Part shown: one piece after another, positions 46,759-54,696 of the stretch
How positions within the stretch are numbered: position 1 is the stretch's first letter
Layout: each line of letters opens with the position of its first letter
Origin: Halalkalibacter alkalisediminis
GTDB lineage: Bacteria > Bacillota > Bacilli > Bacillales > Bacillaceae_D
Reading direction: 5' to 3'
Assembly: GCF_028610705.1 (NCBI RefSeq)
Contig: NZ_JAQQWT010000002.1
Coordinates: 186,001 to 250,000 of the forward strand
DNA: 64,000 bases
Notes under the pieces: generated by a model
Database searches by the model: none
The model's input: only the letters and a program-made list of their open reading frames with translations
What the model was told of the DNA's origin: nothing
Translations under genes and position numbers: made by a program

Positions 46759-48276
46759 TTAAAATTTATATAGACGACGGTATTTTTCTGTTAAATAGGT
46801 CACTAATGGTTTCGAATCAATTCCTCCACCTGTAATATTTTTAATGATTTCGGCTGGTTGTTTCACTTTACCATGTTGGTGTACTTTCTCCGTTAACCAT
46901 TCACGAATGGGAGAAAATTCTCCTGTTCTCACTAATTCATCGAAGTGAGGTAAATCTTTTACCATCGCTTCTTTAATTTGTGCGGAGTAAATATAACCTA
47001 ATGCATACGACGGGAAGTATCCAAAGGCACCAAATGACCAATGTACATCTTGTAGAACGCCCTCTCCATCATTTGATGGACGTATGCCTAAATATTCTTC
47101 CATTTTGTCGTTCCATGCTTGTGGAAGTTCTGCTACTGTGATCTTATCTTCCATCAAGGCTTTTTCTAATTCATACCGCAAGATGATGTGTAAGCAATAC
47201 GTTAATTCATCGCTTTCAATCCGAATTAGCGATTGCTTGGCTTCGTTTACAGCAAAGTAAAAATCCTCAAGCGAAACATCATCAAATTGACCAGACGAAT
47301 GCTTTTTCAATAGATTATAATTGTTCTCCCAGAATCCGTAATTTTGACCAACAAATTTCTCCCAAAAAAGAGATTGTGACTCGTGAATCCCCATAGACGT
47401 TCCATCAGCCAATGGAGTACCAATTAAATCTTGTGAAATATTTTGTTCATATAGAGCGTGCCCCCCTTCATGAATCGTGCCGAATAACGCAACTCGGAAG
47501 TCGTCTTCTTTATACTTCGTCGTTACGCGTACATCATTAGGGTTTATTCCGATTGCAAACGGATGAACCGTTTCATCTAAACGACCTGCCTCAAAGTCAT
47601 AGCCAATCTTTTTGAGAATTTCTAAACTTAGCGCTTCTTGATTCGCACGTGGAAACTTTTGAAACAGAAAATCCGTTTTAGGTTGGTGTGGCGATTCCAT
47701 TACACCTTTAACAAGTGGAATCAATTGATCTCGTAATTCGCTGAATACCTTATCAATCGTTTCAACAAAAACACCAGGTTCATAATCATCAAGCAAAGTG
47801 TTATAAGGATGCTTTTCGTATCCCCAATAGCCAACAAAACGCTTTTTAAACTCAACTAACTTTTCTAAATTAGGTCTGAACAGTTCAAAGTCTGCCTTAT
47901 CCTTAGCTTCTTCCCATAATGATTCAGATTGTGATTGAAGCATGACATATTCTTTATACTCTTCTTTTGGAATCTTTACATTTCGCTCATAGGATTTATG
48001 GCATTCGTCTACAGACTTTTGTGTAATGGTCGATAATTGACTATATACATCGCCTTTGCGAAGTTCGGTTAAATAAGTGCCCATTTGCTCCGAAGTTGAT
48101 AGAGCAAATACTTCAGATGACAAAGTTCCAATTACTTCAGATCTTTGCTGAACGCCTTTTTTAGGAGCGCCTGTACGTGAATCCCATGCTAACACTGCAA
48201 GAGCTTGTCCGTAATCTTCAATTTTCTTAATGTATTGTCTAAATTCTGTTTCTAGATTTTGAATGTTGTCAGTCAT
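46759..48276 (-). CDS. ypwA: Thermostable carboxypeptidase (M32, Taq type)
   Basis: 505 residues, zinc metallocarboxypeptidase. The zinc motif HEGGH is in FGTIHEGGHALYEQ near residue 265, with the third ligand Glu in GIHESQSLFWEKFVG; further M32 blocks DVRVTTKY and GIRPSNDGEGVLQDVHWS. Removes a broad range of C-terminal residues in the cytoplasm. ATG 48276 has AAAGGTGG at good spacing, the ATG at 48285 does not. Single gene. Confidence 0.93.
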   Translation of the reverse strand: MTDNIQNLETEFRQYIKKIEDYGQALAVLAWDSRTGAPKKGVQQRSEVIGTLSSEVFALSTSEQMGTYLTELRKGDVYSQLSTITQKSVDECHKSYERNVKIPKEEYKEYVMLQSQSESLWEEAKDKADFELFRPNLEKLVEFKKRFVGYWGYEKHPYNTLLDDYEPGVFVETIDKVFSELRDQLIPLVKGVMESPHQPKTDFLFQKFPRANQEALSLEILKKIGYDFEAGRLDETVHPFAIGINPNDVRVTTKYKEDDFRVALFGTIHEGGHALYEQNISQDLIGTPLADGTSMGIHESQSLFWEKFVGQNYGFWENNYNLLKKHSSGQFDDVSLEDFYFAVNEAKQSLIRIESDELTYCLHIILRYELEKALMEDKITVAELPQAWNDKMEEYLGIRPSNDGEGVLQDVHWSFGAFGYFPSYALGYIYSAQIKEAMVKDLPHFDELVRTGEFSPIREWLTEKVHQHGKVKQPAEIIKNITGGGIDSKPLVTYLTEKYRRLYKF

Positions 48277-48419
48277 AATAAGCATCCACCTTTTCTATGT
48301 AATAAAAAGTCCAAATTATTATTTCGTCATGCGAATCTATTTTTCCTTCTTCCTTTTATGCGCTTCTGGAAAAATGTTGATTCATGTGGTAATGTTTTGA
48401 AAGATAGGAGGTTTGAAAA

Positions 48420-48731
48420 TTGCAGTTAACCATAACAGATTCAGCAGCACTTTTATATAAAAAAGAGATACCTCTTTATGATGGAGATACTATAAGATTG
48501 TATGTACGAGTAGGAGGTGTTGGTTCAGGTGGTTTTTCTGTTGGAATTATGAAAGATTTACCTACTGATACTTCATTTAAGATTCAAAAACAAGGTATTA
48601 CTTTTTTTGTAACAGAAGATGACTTTTGGTATTTGGATGGCATGACCATCCAGTATGATGAAGATACTGGGTACCTTGATTTTTCAAATCCTAGGTTTTC
48701 TCAATTAGATCACCCCGAAAAACACGTTTAA
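48420..48731 (+). CDS. yneR: HesB/YneR-family protein
   Basis: 103 residues of the HesB-like IscA-related fold, but with no conserved cysteines of A-type iron-sulfur carriers, as in B. subtilis YneR: LTITDSAALLYKKE, RLYVRVGGVGSGGFSVG, FFVTEDDFWYLDGMTIQYDEDTGYL. TTG start eight bases after AGGAGG. Function unknown. Confidence 0.87.
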   Translation: MQLTITDSAALLYKKEIPLYDGDTIRLYVRVGGVGSGGFSVGIMKDLPTDTSFKIQKQGITFFVTEDDFWYLDGMTIQYDEDTGYLDFSNPRFSQLDHPEKHV

Positions 48732-48743
48732 TCACTTTAAGAA

Positions 48744-48778
48744 AGGGACGATTCAGATTATGAATCGTCCCCTTTCTT
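48744..48778. terminator. Bidirectional intrinsic terminator
   Basis: GGGACGATTC pairs with GAATCGTCCC; T-rich tracts on both sides. Lies between two convergent genes. Confidence 0.85.
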
Positions 48779-49031
48779 ATTTTTTCGCTTCTTTTAATTG
48801 ATGATCGGCTTTATCAAGTAATTCTTGAGACATTTCAAAAAATGCCTCATCAACACCCGTTTGATGGGACATCGCTTTATACAGCTGTGATTTTGCATCT
48901 TGCAATGCATTCGTCGCTGCCTCCAATTGCTCTTCATCCATGCTCCTAGTTGCTTGACCAACCATATGTTCAGCTGATAATACAGACATTTCGACCTGTT
49001 TAATATCATTAAAACCTGATGGATTTGTCAT
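48777..49031 (-). CDS. DUF2564 family protein
   Basis: 84 residues. DUF2564 pattern: GFNDIKQVEMSVLSAEHMVG, QATRSMDEEQLEAATNALQD, and ELLDKADHQLKEA. Helical and acidic, cytoplasmic. AAAGGAGGAG is well spaced to ATG 49031; the frame from 49058 is overlong. Found in Bacillus, of unknown role. Confidence 0.83.
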   Translation of the reverse strand: MTNPSGFNDIKQVEMSVLSAEHMVGQATRSMDEEQLEAATNALQDAKSQLYKAMSHQTGVDEAFFEMSQELLDKADHQLKEAKK

Positions 49032-49243
49032 TTCCAATCTCCTCCTTTTCAAATGCAAATCTTCAAGTAAAGGTTGTCCATATTGAATAAAAACATACTT
49101 TTATATATCGTTTTAATGTTTTTGAAAAAAATTAAATACAGCAGAATAAATTCGATATAAGCGGACATCATATTAACCGAGGAGCAATTAAATTGCTTTC
49201 TCAACCGACATGTTATTCAAGTACAATGATAACGATTTTTGAA

Positions 49244-49361
49244 TCAACTCTTAATGAGGTGGTTGCATTGAACAGTGTCCAGAAATTTCAAGAGTGTTCC
49301 TAGAACATAAATGAAATGAGGGGTGTCTGTGAAACACAATAATCGTTACGGCCGCAGATAG
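49244..49361 (+). repeat. Unit 1 of a tandem structured element with two micro-ORFs
   Basis: About 118 nt. It can fold: TGTTC-CTA-GAACA (perfect hairpin) inside an ATTTC/GAAAT stem, and TCTGTG pairing with CGCAGA around a small TCG-TTA-CGG hairpin. It also holds two short frames: TTG 49268-49303 after GAGGTGG (MNSVQKFQECS) and GTG 49329-49361 after AGGGG (MKHNNRYGRR). Repeated at +155 and +302, and in diverged form on the minus strand at 51135-51258. I do not recognise a known RNA family. Confidence 0.7.
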
Positions 49362-49398
49362 TATTATTGAGATAGTTATCGGTGTTGACGATTTTTTA

Positions 49399-49516
49399 TC
49401 AACTCTTAATGAGGTGGTTGCATTGCGCAGTGTCCAGATTTTCAATGCGTGTTCCTAGAACATAAATGAAATGAGGGGTGTCTGTGAAAGAGCATAATCG
49501 ATTCGACCGCAGATAG
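49399..49516 (+). repeat. Unit 2 of the tandem element
   Basis: Same length as unit 1, the most diverged of the three. The inner hairpin reads TCG-ATT-CGA, a compensatory change of the closing pair relative to TCG-TTA-CGG. Micro-ORFs stay open: TTG 49423-49458 (MRSVQIFNACS) and GTG 49484-49516 (MKEHNRFDRR). TGTTCCTAGAACA is identical to unit 1. Confidence 0.7.
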
Positions 49517-49546
49517 GACTAGTCGTAATACTTGAGAAACTAACGA

Positions 49547-49678
49547 TATCTCTTATTGAGGTGATTGCATTGTACAGTGTCCAGAAATTTCAAGAGTGTT
49601 CCTAGAACATAAATGAAATGAGGGGTGTCTGTGGGAGACAATAATCGTTACGGCCGCAGAGTGTTTGAGAACTTGTAG
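49547..49678 (+). repeat. Unit 3 of the tandem element
   Basis: 147 bases after unit 2. TTG 49570-49605 gives MYSVQKFQECS. The second frame, GTG 49631, reads MGDNNRYGRR but has lost the TAG and runs on as VFENL to TAG 49676. A terminator follows after nine bases, so the three units probably end a single transcript. Confidence 0.68.
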
Positions 49679-49686
49679 GTAAAAGT

Positions 49687-49724
49687 AAAAGGAGATGGCC
49701 ATTTACGTGGTCATCTCCTTTTCA
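49687..49724. terminator. Terminator shared by the tandem element and the convergent kinase
   Basis: AAAAGGAGATGGCCA pairs with TGGTCATCTCCTTTT; the loop is TTTACG. Works in both directions. Confidence 0.85.
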
Positions 49725-49734
49725 ATATCGTGCT

Positions 49735-50988
49735 TTATGCTGTATTGGGAAAAGAAATGATAAAAGTTGTCCCCTTATGTAATTCACTTGAAATTCTCAT
49801 CGTTCCTTTCATCATCTCAATAATCCGAATAGCTGAAAGCATACCCAAACCTGTCCCATTTCTCCCTTTCGTTGTGAAATAAGGTTCTCCTATACGAGCA
49901 ATTTGTTCTTCTGACATGCCTATTCCTGTATCTGAAATTTTAATACTGACTTTGCTCTCCATATTTCTAACTTCTATCGACAAAACTCCACTGTCTGGCA
50001 TTGCCTCTATACAGTTTTTTACGATGTTTAATAAACATTGTTGAAATAGTTGTCTTTCACCTTCTATAATAAAGGACTCAAGTTTCGTTTCTATCGTAAT
50101 TGAATTCATATTCGCGAGAGGACTAATTAAATCTTTTAAGTGAGACAATTCTTCCGATACATCAAATTTTTCCAAGTTTTCTGGCTTCGGTTTAGCAAAT
50201 GTAAGATAATCACGAATTATTAAATTGGCACGATCGATTTCACTAATGGAAATTGTTAAAAATTCATCCCTTTTTTCTTTACTTAAATCACCTTGCATCA
50301 TCATTTGTAAAAATCCTCGCACCACCGTAAGTGGATTCCTTACTTCATGCGAGATAGAAGAAGCTAGATGACTGACTACCTCCATTTTTTCTGCTTTCAT
50401 TACTTTTGATCTTAAAAGAGAGGCCTCTCTCATAAACTCAGTAAGGTAGACAATAACGATCGCAGCTATCACTTGCAGGCTCACGTATATTAGCGTCACA
50501 ATAGGATCTAACTCTAGCCCATTAATAAAAGTAAGTGTAGTTAAAACTAAAAAACCTGTAAAAAGAGAGAACATTGAAATAATGGTGAGCTTTCTACGTT
50601 TTGAACTTTGAATAAAACGTGAATAAAGAAGGATTGCGATCGTCATAAGAACCAATGAAACAAAGATGGATGAAAGAGCCCCCATCCCCCCGAAAATAAG
50701 GCGATAGGTAATCCCAACAGTAAACAAAATGATACTCGCTGGAATTCCACCATATAAGCTACCTACCATCGTTGCGACAAGTCTTAAATCAAATACAAAC
50801 CCGTCTGATATCTGAATCGGAAAACTAATACAACTTATAATGGCTAGTGCTGCACAAATAATATAAATGACATTCATATTGATATTCGTTTTTCTACTTA
50901 TTTCTGCATCAGTAATCAAAGGAATAAATAAAAGAAAAAAACATAAGAAAAGTAAATTTAACAATAAAATTGCGATTGTATCATACAT
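49735..50988 (-). CDS. KinB-like membrane sensor histidine kinase
   Basis: 417 residues. Six or so hydrophobic segments in residues 1-190 form a 5TMR-LYT type sensor (GSLYGGIPASIILFTVGITY), as in KinB of the sporulation phosphorelay. HisKA has the phospho-acceptor in SISHEVRNPLTVVRGFLQ; HATPase_c has N box NIVKNCIEAMPDSG, G1 DTGIGMSEEQI and G2 TTKGRNGTGLGM. ATG 50988 is chosen because the membrane domain starts there; the frame to 51129 runs through a terminator hairpin. No response regulator is adjacent, which fits a phosphorelay kinase. It is flanked on both sides by copies of the structured element. Confidence 0.9.
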   Translation of the reverse strand: MYDTIAILLLNLLFLCFFLLFIPLITDAEISRKTNINMNVIYIICAALAIISCISFPIQISDGFVFDLRLVATMVGSLYGGIPASIILFTVGITYRLIFGGMGALSSIFVSLVLMTIAILLYSRFIQSSKRRKLTIISMFSLFTGFLVLTTLTFINGLELDPIVTLIYVSLQVIAAIVIVYLTEFMREASLLRSKVMKAEKMEVVSHLASSISHEVRNPLTVVRGFLQMMMQGDLSKEKRDEFLTISISEIDRANLIIRDYLTFAKPKPENLEKFDVSEELSHLKDLISPLANMNSITIETKLESFIIEGERQLFQQCLLNIVKNCIEAMPDSGVLSIEVRNMESKVSIKISDTGIGMSEEQIARIGEPYFTTKGRNGTGLGMLSAIRIIEMMKGTMRISSELHKGTTFIISFPNTA

Positions 50989-51073
50989 TTTACACCGTCC
51001 AGCTGAATTTAGAGTATATTCACAAGGATAGTATACTTTTACAGAAAGAGAAACTCTTTTTTTTGAAAATTTA

Positions 51074-51110
51074 AAAAGGAGAAGACCCACGCAATGGGAT
51101 CTTCTCCTCA
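51074..51110 (-). terminator. Terminator or attenuator between element copy 4 and the kinase
   Basis: GGAGAAGATCCCA pairs with TGGGTCTTCTCC, then CTTTTTAAA on the minus strand. Begins about 25 bases after element copy 4 and ends 86 bases before the kinase start. Confidence 0.85.
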
Positions 51111-51134
51111 AACCATTAACCTTACTCAAGCATT

Positions 51135-51258
51135 TTAATTCAAGTTACAATCTGGGTCGTCACGATCTTCATTTTTCAGAGACACCTCAGCAGTTATGTT
51201 CTAAGGAACACACATGAAAAATGGTCACTGTCAAACATCATCACTCTCGTGATTCAAT
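51135..51258 (-). repeat. Copy 4 of the structured element, diverged, upstream of the kinase
   Basis: Minus-strand homologue of the three tandem units: ACAGTGACC, then GTGTTCCTTAGAACATAA, GAGGTGTCT, GATCGTGACGACC and CAGAT align in order. The main hairpin is kept, with a loop of CTTA instead of CTA, and the small hairpin is TCG-TGA-CGA. The first frame (TTG 51234) reads MTVTIFHVCS, like the units, but the extra loop base removes the TAG and it runs to TGA 51187. The second (GTG 51185 or CTG 51179) runs as KNEDRDDPDCNLN to 51135. Confidence 0.6.
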
Positions 51259-51284
51259 CGTCGTTTTCCTGTTGTATATGTGAA

Positions 51285-51332
51285 CATCAACTTGATGGGA
51301 TATGGTCAATGAGGCAACAGTCAACTGTTGAC
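51285..51332. promoter_or_regulatory. Pair of perfect 13-bp dyads
   Basis: CATCAACTTGATG (51285-51297) and GTCAACTGTTGAC (51320-51332), each a 6-1-6 palindrome, centres 35 bases apart, upstream of element copy 4. Possible operators; the binding protein is unknown. Confidence 0.4.
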
Positions 51333-51404
51333 CTCGATATTAGAATGTGCTTCTAAACTTTGTTTATGCTGGTATTAAAAATCCAATATCCGGTAAATGA
51401 AATT

Positions 51405-52544
51405 TTAATTTCTTGGGGGTCTTGGACCAAAAAACTGATAATAGTCTACTTTCAAATTACCGTTATAAAGTTTGCGTTTTTTCGTTGCTTTTTTACCATA
51501 AAGCTCTTCGAATCCTTCGTGAGATGTCAACATATAAACTGACCATGTTTCTAAAAACTGGTTAAAAGTCTTGCCCATATCTCGATACATTTCTTCTACT
51601 TCAGGACGTTCCCCTAGCCGTTCTCCATATGGCGGATTCCCAATTAAAATTCCATACTCACCACGATGTCTAAAATCTTTCACTTGCATTTGTTTAAATT
51701 TAATCAAGTCACCAAATCCAGCTTCCATCGCATTATTACTCGCAAGCTCTACACTTCGGTGGTCAATATCTGCTCCTAAAATGTCCAATGGTTGATCGTA
51801 TCTCGCTACATCTTCTACTTCTTGACGTGCTTTGTCCCATACATCATTTCCGATCCAATGCCAATCTTCAGATACAAATTCTCGATTAAAGCCTGGTGCA
51901 ATATTTTGACCAATCATCGCAGCTTCGATAGGGATTGTCCCTGAACCCGTGAATGGATCTGCAAACGGTCGGTCTGGCTTCCACGCGGAAAGCATAATCA
52001 TCGCGGCTGCTAATGTTTCCTTAAGCGGTGCTTCATTATGTAAGTAACGATAGCCTCGCTTGTGAAGACCTGTCCCACTTGAGTCAATCGTTAACGTAGC
52101 TACATCTTTATGCAAAGCGACTTCAATTCGATAAAATGGACCGTCTTCATCAAACCAACCTTGCTTATATTTTTTCTTCATACTCTCTACTACAGCTTTT
52201 TTAACAATAGCCTGACAATCGGAGATGCTAAATAATTTTGATTTAACCGATTTTCCAATTACAGGGAATTCCGCATCGACCGGAATTAAATCTGCCCATG
52301 GCAAAGCCTTAGTCTTCTCAAATAATTCATCAAATGTATAAGCTTTAAACTCGCCTATTTTCACCTTTACACGATCAGCTGTTCGCAGCCATAAATTAGC
52401 TCGTGGAATTGCTGAAATATCTGCAGTAAAGGTAACCTTCCCATTCTCTACTTGCACATCCTCATAACCTAAATCTTTAACTTCCCTAGCAACAAGAGCT
52501 TCTAGCCCCATTGTTGCTGTTGCAATTAACGTTACTTTTTCCAT
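51405..52544 (-). CDS. ypsC: 23S rRNA guanine N2-methyltransferase (RlmL/YpsC)
   Basis: 379 residues. THUMP domain in residues 45-160, then a Rossmann methyltransferase with FADPFTGSGTIPIEAAMIG (SAM loop), LGADIDHRSVELASNNA and the catalytic NPPYGERLG. N-terminal LIATATMGLEALVAREV is typical. Predicted to methylate G2445 or its equivalent in 23S rRNA. B. subtilis ypsC also lies beside rnpB and gpsB. Start ATG 52544 with AGGAGT. Confidence 0.92.
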   Translation of the reverse strand: MEKVTLIATATMGLEALVAREVKDLGYEDVQVENGKVTFTADISAIPRANLWLRTADRVKVKIGEFKAYTFDELFEKTKALPWADLIPVDAEFPVIGKSVKSKLFSISDCQAIVKKAVVESMKKKYKQGWFDEDGPFYRIEVALHKDVATLTIDSSGTGLHKRGYRYLHNEAPLKETLAAAMIMLSAWKPDRPFADPFTGSGTIPIEAAMIGQNIAPGFNREFVSEDWHWIGNDVWDKARQEVEDVARYDQPLDILGADIDHRSVELASNNAMEAGFGDLIKFKQMQVKDFRHRGEYGILIGNPPYGERLGERPEVEEMYRDMGKTFNQFLETWSVYMLTSHEGFEELYGKKATKKRKLYNGNLKVDYYQFFGPRPPRN

Positions 52545-52619
52545 TATGTACTCCTTCAGTAGCTTAGCTTATTACTTTCATTATACGTTGTCTTTATATT
52601 GAAAACAAACTTAACTCGA

Positions 52620-52767
52620 CTACGACTTTTTTTCAAAAAGGTGACCACTCTTTGATCATATGCTTTATACCCTTCGCAAAGGCTCCTCTTGCTGCGCGCT
52701 TTTCGGAGATACCCACTCAGAAAAGCTTAAAACCCTGCAGCGGTTCCGCTCTTTGCTACGACTTTTT
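52620..52767. repeat. Structured element bounded by a 12-bp direct repeat
   Basis: CTACGACTTTTT occurs at 52620-52631 and 52756-52767. Between them the minus strand nests GCTGC/GCAGC outside GCTTTTC/GAAAAGC. GGTCACC on that strand and GGTGACC just beyond also flank it. It is not part of RNase P RNA. Could be a small mobile or duplicated RNA element; unknown. Confidence 0.4.
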
Positions 52768-52799
52768 AAGGAAGGGAAGGTCACCCTTCCTTAAAAAGT
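52761..52799. terminator. AT-rich inverted repeat
   Basis: ACTTTTTAAGGAAGGG and CCCTTCCTTAAAAAGT pair over 16 bp around AAGGTCA; downstream of the rnpB terminator on the minus strand. Confidence 0.6.
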
Positions 52800-52803
52800 C
52801 TAT

Positions 52804-52828
52804 AAAAAAAGCCCCTATAAGGGGTCTT
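52804..52828 (-). terminator. Intrinsic terminator of rnpB
   Basis: Minus strand GACCCCTTATAGGGGC then TTTTTTTA, about 20 bases after the RNase P RNA 3' end. Confidence 0.85.
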
Positions 52829-52845
52829 TGTAAGAAATCATCCAC

Positions 52846-53242
52846 TAAACATTCGATAAGCCATGTTCTGTTCCTTTGTACTGCAAACGGTGATGAACCT
52901 CGTACTCCGGGGGTAATCATCTATCTACAAGGGAGTCCCTTGTCCTTCTCATCTGTTCATTTCCAATTAGAGAAGATGCCCCTACCATATTTTGGGTTTC
53001 TCGCTCGTGGGGTTTACCGCGTTCCACTCTATTCGTTTCCGAATAGACTCCGTCACTGTGGCACTTTCAAAGGTCTCACACCATATCCAAAGACTTAGGT
53101 GCTTACCTTGCCGTTAGCCCAGTCGAAACCAGACTACCCTAGCTTATGAATTGGCTAGGCACGATCACTACGAACATCTCAGTCCGTGCGAGCATGGACT
53201 TTCCTCTACACGTAAACGTGCAGCGATTACCTGAATGTTTAA
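52846..53242 (-). ncRNA. rnpB: RNase P RNA, class B
   Basis: Catalytic RNA that matures tRNA 5' ends. On the minus strand the 5' arm AACATTC pairs with GAATGTT at the 3' end (P1). The universal block GAGGAAAGTCCATGCTCGCA follows near 53195, and the 3' core ACAGAACATGGCTTATCGAA ends it. The class B architecture matches Bacillus, as does the position between ypsC and gpsB. About 397 nt; ends are good to a few bases. Confidence 0.96.
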
Positions 53243-53301
53243 TGTTGTCTAAAGCGACAAAACTTATTATACCTTTAATTTCAAAAGGATTCAACAACTA
53301 T

Positions 53302-53694
53302 TTATTTCTTCTTTCTAATCGCTTGTCTAGCCAACTGATCTGCATTTCTATTCTGATTACTCGGAACCCATTTCATAAAAAAAAGGTCAAATTGATCTAT
53401 TTTCTCTAGTGCCTTTTCTAGATAGGGCTGATATTTTTTATTTTTGACGTAACGCTTTTCAATCGCATCATCAATTAATTTGGAATCTGTTCGAAAGGAA
53501 ACAGCTTTAATTCCTTTATCAATACAGAGGTCAAGTGCATGGATTAAAGCCTCATACTCTGCTTCATGGTTAGACATCATTTCTAAAGGAACTGCGTGAC
53601 TTTCAACTTGACCATTTTTATAATTGATAAAGATTCCTGCACCGGACGGACCAGGATCACCGGCACTTGCTCCGTCAATATAAACATCAACCAT
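53302..53694 (-). CDS. RNase HI-like protein (YpeP/YpdQ type)
   Basis: 130 residues, reverse-transcriptase-like RNase H fold. Acidic catalytic residues are seen: YIDGASAGDPGPSGAG, NHEAEYEALIHAL, FRTDSKLIDDA, and NRNADQLAR. In B. subtilis YpdQ and YpeP, the relatives, have weak or no RNase H activity, so activity is not certain. Lies between rnpB and gpsB, with 14 bases to gpsB. Confidence 0.88.
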   Translation of the reverse strand: MVDVYIDGASAGDPGPSGAGIFINYKNGQVESHAVPLEMMSNHEAEYEALIHALDLCIDKGIKAVSFRTDSKLIDDAIEKRYVKNKKYQPYLEKALEKIDQFDLFFMKWVPSNQNRNADQLARQAIRKKK

Positions 53695-53708
53695 CCCTCA
53701 TCAATCTC

Positions 53709-54023
53709 CTACTCGTACAATTTACTTCCAAACACTTTTTTCTCTAAATTCGAAAGGCGCTGAAGAATATCATAATTCGTACTACCAACTGTTTGAGCAG
53801 GTGCCTGTCGTTGCGTACGTTCAGAAACTTTTTTCACTTCTCGTTTCAATGCTGCATTTTCTTGTTCTAATAATTCTACCTTACGTTGAAAAAGCTCGTA
53901 ATCTTGTATAACAGCATCTAAAAATTTATCGACTTCGTCTGGATTATATCCCCGCATGCTTGTTTTAAAATCTTTCTCCAAAATCTCCTTAGCAGTAAAA
54001 CGAATACTTTGCTGTTGATTCAT
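53709..54023 (-). CDS. gpsB: Cell-division protein GpsB
   Basis: 104 residues. N-terminal DivIVA-like membrane-binding and partner-binding domain: [37 protein letters not shown], then a coiled coil and the C-terminal trimerisation tail [15 protein letters not shown]. GpsB shuttles PBP1 between septum and side wall. ATG 54023 with AGAGGTG six bases upstream is preferred over two earlier codons that overlap that site. In the usual rnpB/ypsA neighbourhood. Confidence 0.95.
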   Translation of the reverse strand: MNQQQSIRFTAKEILEKDFKTSMRGYNPDEVDKFLDAVIQDYELFQRKVELLEQENAALKREVKKVSERTQRQAPAQTVGSTNYDILQRLSNLEKKVFGSKLYE

Positions 54024-54103
54024 TCCCATCACCTCTTAATATGTACGGCTTCTCTACTATTTTTCCAAAAGTTTTCGATCTTGTCAATTTGAATTATTAA
54101 TCA

Positions 54104-54661
54104 TTACTCATTAAAGCTCTCATATTGCTCTTCTTGTACTAGTATATCGAGATCAGTTGGAGTTATGATTACTATTGGAAAATGCTCATGAGCTTCTCGC
54201 TTTTTTGCTATTTCTAAATAATACGTAGGAGTACCTGGCTTTTCTTCATCATATAGCAACAATAACCCATCCGCTTTCGCAATAAGGAATTCATTTTTTT
54301 GCCTGAGCTGAACAGCATTGTCATAGGGTCTCCTTGTTATACTATCTTGAAAATCGGCTTGTTGAACAATTTCTTGGTAATACAGTTTTGTTGCTTCTTG
54401 CCATTTTTCCTCTTGATTTAAAAAAGGTGTTAATACAGCTAATTGTAGTTGGGGATATTCTTCTTTTAAATAAAGAACGACCTCAGCAGCCCAAAGTTCA
54501 ACTCCTAATTGTCCGCTAATGATTACCCACTCAAGGCCTTCTTCCACTAATGATCGTAGACGTTGTTCAATTGCTTTTTTTATAAAATAAATCCCTTTAT
54601 GTTTTTGGTCGAAGATTCCGAGCTCGTGGCCTTTGTACCCCGAAACAACGATTGATTTCAT
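54104..54661 (-). CDS. ypsA: YpsA (DUF1273/SLOG family)
   Basis: 185 residues. SLOG-domain protein with Rossmann-like fold: SIVVSGYKGHELGIF, WVIISGQLGVELWAAEV, RPYDNAVQLRQKNEFLIAKADGLLLLYDEEKPGTP. In B. subtilis YpsA is functionally tied to GpsB and affects cell division. May bind a nucleotide or sugar-nucleotide ligand. Start ATG 54661 following TTG; its ribosome-binding site is weak. Confidence 0.92.
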   Translation of the reverse strand: MKSIVVSGYKGHELGIFDQKHKGIYFIKKAIEQRLRSLVEEGLEWVIISGQLGVELWAAEVVLYLKEEYPQLQLAVLTPFLNQEEKWQEATKLYYQEIVQQADFQDSITRRPYDNAVQLRQKNEFLIAKADGLLLLYDEEKPGTPTYYLEIAKKREAHEHFPIVIITPTDLDILVQEEQYESFNE

Positions 54662-54696
54662 CAATTATCACCATAATTCTTTTACGAGTGTAAAGA

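Noticed and set aside
49251-49445. Minus-strand 64-codon frame across the tandem element
   Set aside because: It crosses two repeat units out of register with the conserved blocks and has no ribosome-binding site.
49244-49678. Tandem repeats as a CRISPR array
   Set aside because: Units are about 118 nt with no short uniform repeat and variable spacer pattern, and no cas genes are near.
51130-51404. N-terminal extension of the kinase or an extra gene upstream
   Set aside because: The extension passes through the terminator hairpin and has no hydrophobic or domain sense; the space is better explained by element copy 4.
52652-53098. 148-codon plus-strand frame across rnpB
   Set aside because: It runs through RNase P RNA on the other strand and has no start signal.
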